Source: Dactylosporangium sp. AC04546
GTDB lineage: Bacteria; Actinomycetota; Actinomycetes; Mycobacteriales; Micromonosporaceae
Assembly: GCF_022095675.1 (NCBI RefSeq)
Contig: NZ_JAHYSG010000111.1
Coordinates: 1-39,361, forward strand
Direction: 5' to 3'
Length of the DNA: 39,361 nt
This document shows positions 34,414-39,361 of this stretch, one piece after another (positions within the stretch are counted from its first letter, which is position 1; every line of letters starts with the position of its first letter). A program made the translations under genes and the position numbers. The notes beneath the pieces were generated by a model. The model saw only the letters and a program-made list of their open reading frames with translations, did not search any database and was not told the origin of the DNA.

Positions 34414-35372
34414 CCGGCACGGGGGGCCGCGGCCCGCTCGTAGGCCTCCTGCGCGCGGGCCATCGGCAGCCGGTCGGTGACGTAGGCGTCCACGATGGAC
34501 GGATGATCCCGCAGGTACCGCTGGGCGAGCCGCAGCACCCGCTGGCGGTCCTTGGTGGTGCCGGCCCGCAGCGTCAGGTCCTTGCGGAAGAACGTGTGCA
34601 TCGGCACCGGGTAGACCAGGTCGTCGGGCACCCCGAAGTAGTACACCAGGCCGCCGTTGGCGACCGCGTCGACGGCGCAGGCGAGCGTGCCGACCTGGTG
34701 CCCGATGGACTCGACCACGACCTGCGGCCGCTCGCCGGCACCGAGCGACTCCGCCCACCGGTCGCACGACGCCCGGACGAACTCGTCGACGCCGAAGGTC
34801 CGCGCCTCGGCCGACCGGTCGACGCGGTCGACGCCGATCACGTGGGCCGCCCCGCCCATCGACTTCAGCACGTGGCTGAACAGCATGCCGATCGGGCCCT
34901 GGCCCAGGACGGCGACCCGCTGCCCGGCCACGTCGCCCATCCGCTCGACCGCGTAGATCACACAGGCCAGCGGCTGCGCGACGACCGCGTCGGCCGGTGC
35001 CAGCGTGCCGTCGTCGGGCACGAGCGAGTCCCCTTCGGTGACGACGTACTCCGCGATCGCGTCCTGGCCCAGCGCCCAGCCGACGGCGGTGGTGCCCGGC
35101 TCGAAGGCGGGGTGGCGGGAGGCGAGCACGTCGCCGACGACCTCGTGCATCGGGCAGCCGGCGCCGGGCGGCGCGCCGTCGGGGTGGTTGCCGAGCCCGC
35201 CCTGGCGCTGGATGGCGCCCCGGAACAGCGGCATGTCGCTGCCGCAGATCGCGCCGGCGCGCACCCGCAGCAGGACCTCGCCGGGGGCGAGGGCCGCCGC
35301 GGTCGGCGCCGGGACACGGACGTCGGCGAAGGTCGACGGCGCCACGAGCTGGGCGGCCCACATGTCACTCAT
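34386..35372 (-). CDS. Zinc-type medium-chain alcohol dehydrogenase lacking the structural zinc lobe
   Basis: ATG 35372 is chosen because AAAGGAAG precedes it by seven bases; the protein is 328 aa. The N-terminal GroES-like fold has the catalytic zinc residues Cys43 (GAICGSD) and His76-Glu77 (PMHEVVG). A Rossmann motif GQGPIG follows for NAD(P). The four-cysteine loop that binds structural zinc in classical alcohol dehydrogenases is absent: sequence passes directly from the GWALGQD region to AEYVV. It probably oxidises an alcohol or related intermediate of the compound taken up by the adjacent ABC transporter. It is the last gene of the leftward operon, behind a strong hairpin. Confidence 0.88.
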   Translation of the reverse strand: MSDMWAAQLVAPSTFADVRVPAPTAAALAPGEVLLRVRAGAICGSDMPLFRGAIQRQGGLGNHPDGAPPGAGCPMHEVVGDVLASRHPAFEPGTTAVGWALGQDAIAEYVVTEGDSLVPDDGTLAPADAVVAQPLACVIYAVERMGDVAGQRVAVLGQGPIGMLFSHVLKSMGGAAHVIGVDRVDRSAEARTFGVDEFVRASCDRWAESLGAGERPQVVVESIGHQVGTLACAVDAVANGGLVYYFGVPDDLVYPVPMHTFFRKDLTLRAGTTKDRQRVLRLAQRYLRDHPSIVDAYVTDRLPMARAQEAYERAAAPRAGQLKVVLEW

Positions 35373-35392
35373 CGCTGTGCTTCCTTTCAAAC

Positions 35393-35420
35393 GCTGGGCG
35401 GGCCCGCAGGCCCGCCCAGC
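35393..35420 (-). terminator. Perfect 12-bp hairpin between operon genes
   Basis: GCTGGGCGGGCC pairs perfectly with GGCCCGCCCAGC around a 4-base loop. It lies between the stop of the 95-aa gene and the dehydrogenase start. There is no T-tract, only GTTTG after the stem on the minus strand. It is either a GC-type terminator or a partial terminator/mRNA-stabilising structure that sets dehydrogenase expression apart from the transporter. Confidence 0.7.
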
Positions 35421-35429
35421 AGTGGTGAC

Positions 35430-35717
35430 CTATCGCATGGACTCGACGTACTTGCGGATGACCTCGATGCCGTCGAACAGCTCGGTGAACGTCCACTCCC
35501 GCGGTGCGTCCGGCGCCGCCCGCAGCAGCGCCAGCAGCTCCTCCTCGCTGGCCGCGTTCGCGACGATCATCCGGCCGCCGCCGGCCATCGAGTACAGGCA
35601 GTCGAACGTGCCGTCGGCCAGCCGGGCCGAGATCCAGTCGACGGCCACGCCGGCGATCCGCAGGCCCAGTTCGGGATCGACCGGGCCGTGGTGGCCGATG
35701 GCCAGGAACTTCGGCAT
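35430..35717 (-). CDS. Small muconolactone-isomerase-like protein (95 aa)
   Basis: The protein begins MPKFLAIGHHGPV and alternates strands and helices (FDCLYSMAGGGRMIVANAASEEELLALL, then DGIEVIRKYVESM). This is the pattern of ferredoxin-like alpha+beta barrels such as muconolactone isomerase or related DUF families. Catalytic assignment is not possible. ATG 35717 lies three bases after the stop of the binding-protein gene, so it is translationally coupled to the transporter and probably acts on the imported substrate. Confidence 0.7.
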   Translation of the reverse strand: MPKFLAIGHHGPVDPELGLRIAGVAVDWISARLADGTFDCLYSMAGGGRMIVANAASEEELLALLRAAPDAPREWTFTELFDGIEVIRKYVESMR

Positions 35718-35720
35718 CGG

Positions 35721-36809
35721 CTACCCGGCCAGTGCGGTGGTCCGCGGGCCGTCGTCGAACAGCTGCGAGTCGGACAGCGGCTTGTTGAAGTTGACGATGC
35801 CGCCGATCTCGGCCCAGGCGGTCTCGATGGGTGCGATGTTCTGGATGGGGAACTTGAAGTCCGGGTCGAAGATCAGGCTGGACGGGCCGTTCAGCTGTGC
35901 CTCGGTCGCGCCCATCGCCTTGATGAGCCCCTGCTTCACCTCGGCGTTGCCGCGGTAGTCGCCCTGCAGGTAGGTGCGGCTGGTGCGGACGAGCGCGCGC
36001 AGGATGGCCGCGGCCACGTCCGGCTTCTCGGTGCGGATCTTGCCCATCCAGTAGCTGGTGATGGAGGCGGTGAACGGGATGATGAGCTTGTGCCCGGACG
36101 TCTCGGCGGTGGTCCACACCGGGTCGCTGAGGTTGCCGGCGTCGACGGCGCCCGAGTCGAGGCCGGCCAGCAGGTCGGCGCCGCCGAGCGGGACGATCGT
36201 CACGTCCTTGACGGTGAGGTTGCAGGTCTTGAGGTAGGCGGCGAGCTCGACGACGGCGGGGGAGCCGAGACCGGTGGCGGAGCCGGTCGACACCTTCTTG
36301 CCCTTCAGGTCGCAGGCGCTGAACGTGCCGTCGGGCTTGAGCAGGCTCTTGCGCACGTAGTAGCCCTGGTGGTTGGCCGGGCTCCAGCCGACGCCGCCGC
36401 CGACGCCCTTGATGTCGGCACCGCCGGCGATGGCGTTGAACAGGCCGGCCGACGGCGCGGCCGGGGCGACGTCGATGTCGCCCTTCTGCATCAGCACGAC
36501 CAGGTTGTTCGTCTGGACGAGCTGGATGTTGATCTTGATGTTCTCCTTCTTGAACTCCCCGAAGTACTCGGCGAGCAGCAACGGCGCGTACGCCTCGATG
36601 TTGCGGAAGGGCAGCGAGGCGTTGACGGTGACCTCGCTCGGCAGCGGCTTGGGCGCCGGGGTGTTCGGCCCGGTCGGGCCGGGGCTGGGCGCGCTCGCCG
36701 GCCGGGTCGGGGTCGAGTTCGAGGCGGGGGTGGCGCCGCCGTCACCGCAGGCGGTGAGCAGCGAGGCGGCGAAGACGGCGACGACGGACATGGCGGCTAA
36801 TCGACGCAT
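35721..36809 (-). CDS. NitT/TauT-type ABC transporter substrate-binding lipoprotein
   Basis: The 362-aa protein has a lipoprotein signal (SLLTAC, Cys21), a Pro/Ser/Thr linker and an NMT1/SsuA-like periplasmic-binding fold: APLLLAEYFGEFKKENIKI, VVLMQKGDIDVAPAAPSAGLF, and VSTGSATGLGSPA, a ligand-contact loop. Family members bind sulfonates, nitrate, pyrimidine precursors or aromatic acids; the ligand here is not evident. AGGAAG precedes ATG 36809. It follows the permease by 34 bases, completing an importer with the next two genes upstream. Confidence 0.92.
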   Translation of the reverse strand: MRRLAAMSVVAVFAASLLTACGDGGATPASNSTPTRPASAPSPGPTGPNTPAPKPLPSEVTVNASLPFRNIEAYAPLLLAEYFGEFKKENIKINIQLVQTNNLVVLMQKGDIDVAPAAPSAGLFNAIAGGADIKGVGGGVGWSPANHQGYYVRKSLLKPDGTFSACDLKGKKVSTGSATGLGSPAVVELAAYLKTCNLTVKDVTIVPLGGADLLAGLDSGAVDAGNLSDPVWTTAETSGHKLIIPFTASITSYWMGKIRTEKPDVAAAILRALVRTSRTYLQGDYRGNAEVKQGLIKAMGATEAQLNGPSSLIFDPDFKFPIQNIAPIETAWAEIGGIVNFNKPLSDSQLFDDGPRTTALAG

Positions 36810-36843
36810 TGCGACTTCCTAACTCTGGGGGAGGGAAACCGAC

Positions 36844-37734
36844 TTACAGGAGGTTCCGGTCGCCGCCTTCGATCTCGACGCGTGCCCACGGCAGCACGAG
36901 CAGCGACACCCACTTGACGACATTGGAGAGCAGCAGGCCCATGAGGGCGACCGCCACGATGCCGACGTACATCCTCGGCGCCTGGAAGAGCGTCCAGGAG
37001 TACCAGATGAGATAGCCGATGCCCTTGTTGGCCTGGGTGAACTCGACACCGACCATCATGAGCACGGCGACGCTGACCGACATCCGCAGGCCGATGAACA
37101 TCTGCGGCAGGGCGGCCGGGAGCAGGACGTGGCGGAAGCTCTGCCACGGCCCGGCCTGGAAGCTCTGCGCCACCTCGCGGTGGCCGGGGCTCACGGCCAG
37201 GAACGCGGCCATGGTGCTGACCCACATGAAGAAGAACACGGTCATGCCGATGGCGACGTTGAGGGCCGTGTCCGTGAGGCCGAAGATGAGCAGCAGCAAC
37301 GGGAAGATGGCCAGCTTCGGCACCGTGTAGAGGGCCGACAGCAGGGGTTCGAGGGTGGCCCGCACCCAGCGGGAGGCGCCGAGCGCGATGCCGGCGGCGA
37401 CGCCGGACACGACGCCCATGGCGCAGCCGATGAGCACCCGGGTCAGGCTGGCCCAGAGGTGGTCGAACAGCTCGCCGCTCTCGACGAGCTGCAGCGCCGC
37501 CCTCCACACCTCGGTCGGCGGGGGGAAGAACAGCGGGTTGACGGCGCCGCTCGTCGCGGCGACCTGCCACACCACGAACAGCACCACGGGGGCGCCGAAG
37601 CCCAGCACGATCTCGACGATCCGGCGCCGGCGCCGGCGGACCGCGGCCCGCTCCGGCGTCGCGGAGGCCTCCCGGCGGACCAGCCGGCCGCTGGTCTGCT
37701 CGTCCGGGGGTGCGACGGTGGTGGTGTCGGCCAT
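36844..37734 (-). CDS. NitT/TauT-type ABC transporter permease
   Basis: The protein is 296 aa from ATG 37734, two bases after the ATPase stop. A basic N-terminal tail (RRRRRR) precedes about six membrane helices of the SsuC/TauC type. The EAA loop that contacts the ATPase is visible near GPWQSFRHVLLPAALPQ. The start is set by coupling to the ATPase; longer frames upstream lie inside that gene. Confidence 0.93.
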   Translation of the reverse strand: MADTTTVAPPDEQTSGRLVRREASATPERAAVRRRRRRIVEIVLGFGAPVVLFVVWQVAATSGAVNPLFFPPPTEVWRAALQLVESGELFDHLWASLTRVLIGCAMGVVSGVAAGIALGASRWVRATLEPLLSALYTVPKLAIFPLLLLIFGLTDTALNVAIGMTVFFFMWVSTMAAFLAVSPGHREVAQSFQAGPWQSFRHVLLPAALPQMFIGLRMSVSVAVLMMVGVEFTQANKGIGYLIWYSWTLFQAPRMYVGIVAVALMGLLLSNVVKWVSLLVLPWARVEIEGGDRNLL

Positions 37735-37736
37735 GA

Positions 37737-38579
37737 CTACTCCTCTCCTGTCAGCGACGCCGCCGCCAGCGACGCCTGGACCTCGTCGCGCAGCACGTCC
37801 CAGACGTTCTGCTGCAGCGCCGCGAACTCGGGTGTGCGCCGGATGTCGCTGGCACGGGGCCGCCCGAACGGCACGGCGATGTCGCTGACCACCCGGCCGG
37901 GCCGGGCCGACACGACGACCACGCGGTCGCCGAGGACGAGGGCCTCCTCGAGGCTGTGGGTCACGAAGATGACCGTGCGCCGGTCCTCCTCCCAGACCTT
38001 CAGCAGTACCTCCTGGAGCACGACCCGCATCTGCGCGTCCACGGCCGCGAACGGCTCGTCCATGAGCAGGATCTGCGGCTGCACCGCGAGCGCCCGGGCG
38101 ATCGACACCCGCTGCCGCATGCCACCGGACAGCGTGGCCGGGTAGGCCTTCTCGAAGCCGCTCAGACCGATCCGGCGGATCCACTCCATGGCCCGCTCGT
38201 TGGCCTCGCGCCGCGGTACCTTCGCCATCTCCAGGCCGAAGCGCACGTTGGCCAGGACGGTCTTCCACGGCAGCACGCCGTAGTCCTGGAAGACCATGGA
38301 CGTCGCCGAGCGGCCCTCGTCGAGCCACAGGTCCAGCGTGCCGGCGGTCGGCGGCAGCAGGCCGTTGACGATGCGCAGGAACGTTGACTTGCCGCAGCCG
38401 GACGGGCCGACCAGGCAGACGAACTCGCCGTCGGCGACCCGCAGGTCGAGCGGGCCGAGGGCGTGGACGCGGTGCTTGCCGGAGATGAACTGCCGCTCCA
38501 CGCCCGTCGCGAGCAGCTTGGCGCCGGTGGGCGCCGTCGGCGGTGGCGCTGCGGTCGCTTGCCGTGTCTGTGTGTCCAC
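37737..38579 (-). CDS. NitT/TauT-type ABC transporter ATP-binding protein
   Basis: The 280-aa protein starts at GTG 38579 with CTGGAG a few bases upstream. All ABC motifs are present: Walker A GPSGCGKST (58-66), Q-loop VFQDYGVLPW, signature LSGGMRQR, Walker B ILLMDEPF, and H-loop VTHSLEEAL. The GVLPW segment is typical of the SsuB/TauB group. It powers the importer formed with the following two genes. Confidence 0.95.
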   Translation of the reverse strand: MDTQTRQATAAPPPTAPTGAKLLATGVERQFISGKHRVHALGPLDLRVADGEFVCLVGPSGCGKSTFLRIVNGLLPPTAGTLDLWLDEGRSATSMVFQDYGVLPWKTVLANVRFGLEMAKVPRREANERAMEWIRRIGLSGFEKAYPATLSGGMRQRVSIARALAVQPQILLMDEPFAAVDAQMRVVLQEVLLKVWEEDRRTVIFVTHSLEEALVLGDRVVVVSARPGRVVSDIAVPFGRPRASDIRRTPEFAALQQNVWDVLRDEVQASLAAASLTGEE

Positions 38580-38631
38580 TGGTGCTCCAGATGTGTGCGG
38601 GGCGGTGTGTGCGGGGCGGGGTGTGTGCGGG
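38580..38631. repeat. GTGTGTGCGGGG short repeats between SDR and ATPase genes
   Basis: The 52-bp gap consists of two full copies and one partial copy of a GTGTGTGCGGGGCGG-like unit on the plus strand. On the minus strand it ends in the CTGGAG ribosome binding site of the ATPase gene. No promoter is evident. Confidence 0.55.
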
Positions 38632-39361
38632 TCAGCCGAACCATTGACCGGCGTTGACGTCCAGCGTCTGGCCCGTCACGCCGGCGGCGGCGGGCGAGCC
38701 GAGGAAGGCGGCCACGTCGGCGACCTCGCGGGCCGTGACGAACCGGCCGAGGCAGGTCGTCGCCTCGGCGTCCTGTCGGGCCTGCGCGGCGCTCGTGCCG
38801 CGGCGGGTGCCGGCGTCGGCGAAGAACGCCTCGAGGTTGTCCGACTCGATGTAGCCGGGGACCACGGCGTTGACCCGGACCGCGTGCGGGCCGAGCTCGC
38901 GCGCGAGGACCTGGACCAGGGTGAGCATGGCCGACTTCATCGCGGCGTAGATGCCGGACTCCGGGTACGGCTGGCGGGCCGAGATGGAGCTGATCAGGAC
39001 GACGGACGCGCGCCGGCCCCGCATGAGCGGCAGCAGCTCGTACAGCAGGTTGGTCGCCGAGAGCAGGTTGCCGTCGACGGCCGCGTGCCAGTCGGCGGCC
39101 GTCCGCTCGCCGAGCGACCCGAGCGGCGGCCGGGAGAAGGCGTTGTGCACCAGGACGTCGACTCCGCCGAAGCGTTCGCCGACGCGCCGGGCGGCCTCGG
39201 CGCAGGCGGCCCGGTCGGTGAGGTCGGCCGGCAGGCACAGCGCGGCCGTGCCCAAATCGCCCGCGACCTCGTCCAGATATGCGCTTCGGCGGGCCAGCAG
39301 GGCCAGGTCGGCCCCGCCCTCGGCGAGGGTGAGGGCGAGCTCGCGGCCCACCCCGGGGCCC
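38632..39361 (-). CDS. Short-chain dehydrogenase/reductase (5' end outside window)
   Basis: The frame stays open to the window end, and the codons before the internal GTG at 39351 read GPGVGRELA, part of the glycine-rich NAD(P)-binding motif; the N-terminus is therefore beyond the edge. Visible features include the NNAG equivalent (VHNA), Ser in SSIS, the catalytic YAAMK, and the PGYIES segment, ending GQTLDVNAGQWFG as in classical SDRs. It likely oxidises or reduces a hydroxyl or keto group in the pathway served by the adjacent importer. Its stop lies 52 bases before the ATPase start. Confidence 0.92.
   Translation of the reverse strand, partial: GPGVGRELALTLAEGGADLALLARRSAYLDEVAGDLGTAALCLPADLTDRAACAEAARRVGERFGGVDVLVHNAFSRPPLGSLGERTAADWHAAVDGNLLSATNLLYELLPLMRGRRASVVLISSISARQPYPESGIYAAMKSAMLTLVQVLARELGPHAVRVNAVVPGYIESDNLEAFFADAGTRRGTSAAQARQDAEATTCLGRFVTAREVADVAAFLGSPAAAGVTGQTLDVNAGQWFG

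Noticed and set aside
1..39361. Genomic island or prophage signatures
   Set aside because: No integrase, transposase, tRNA gene or attachment-type direct repeats were found, and base composition is uniform apart from promoter dips.

Overview
The window is a very GC-rich stretch of actinobacterial chromosome. Its codon bias, GTG/TTG starts, short intergenic gaps and type VII secretion (T7SS) genes fit the Micromonosporales (Actinoplanes/Dactylosporangium-like). That placement is inference: there is no rRNA or other taxonomic marker. No tRNA, rRNA, insertion sequence, integrase or CRISPR array was seen, and no gap between genes exceeds about 100 bases.

Region 1 (1-31,330) is a T7SS locus with effectors. 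A divergent promoter near 7,000 drives two operons. Leftward are eccC (triple-ATPase motor), a 241-aa helical PE/EspC-like protein and a 722-aa PPE-like protein with a repetitive Pro/Arg-rich tail; a possible next gene starts at the window edge. Rightward are eccD, eccB, one 16.45-kb gene for a 5,483-aa protein, and a 219-aa gene whose product resembles the giant's own C-terminus. The giant has a CpnT-like helical N-terminus, acidic and PGTDSE repeat linkers, a long beta-rich middle, and a papain-fold (Tox-PL, glutamine-deamidase-like) site with Cys4706, His4796 and Asp4812. A second rightward operon (26,973-28,356) encodes a YbaB/EbfC DNA-binding protein, a small helical ESX-like protein and a zinc-ribbon protein. 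A third (29,191-31,327) encodes an ESX/EspC-like partner ending in a YxxxD signal and an unusual effector: WxG helical domain, RTX calcium-binding repeats, then an NleD-like M91 zinc protease. A lipoprotein gene is divergent from it, separated by a 36-bp inverted repeat. mycP, eccE and eccA are not in the window.

A GTATGTTG-like element recurs in the AT-richer start regions of all T7SS transcription units and in front of a secreted beta-helix protein gene (31,379-32,908), suggesting one regulon.

Region 2 (32,883-39,361) is an unrelated catabolic and transport cluster. A SnoaL-like protein and an F420-type luciferase-like oxidoreductase are divergent around a TetR-type palindrome. Facing them is a leftward operon: SDR oxidoreductase (cut by the window end), NitT/TauT-type ABC ATPase, permease and binding lipoprotein, a small muconolactone-isomerase-like protein and a zinc-type alcohol dehydrogenase. 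This looks like uptake and oxidation of a small organic substrate that the sequence does not identify.
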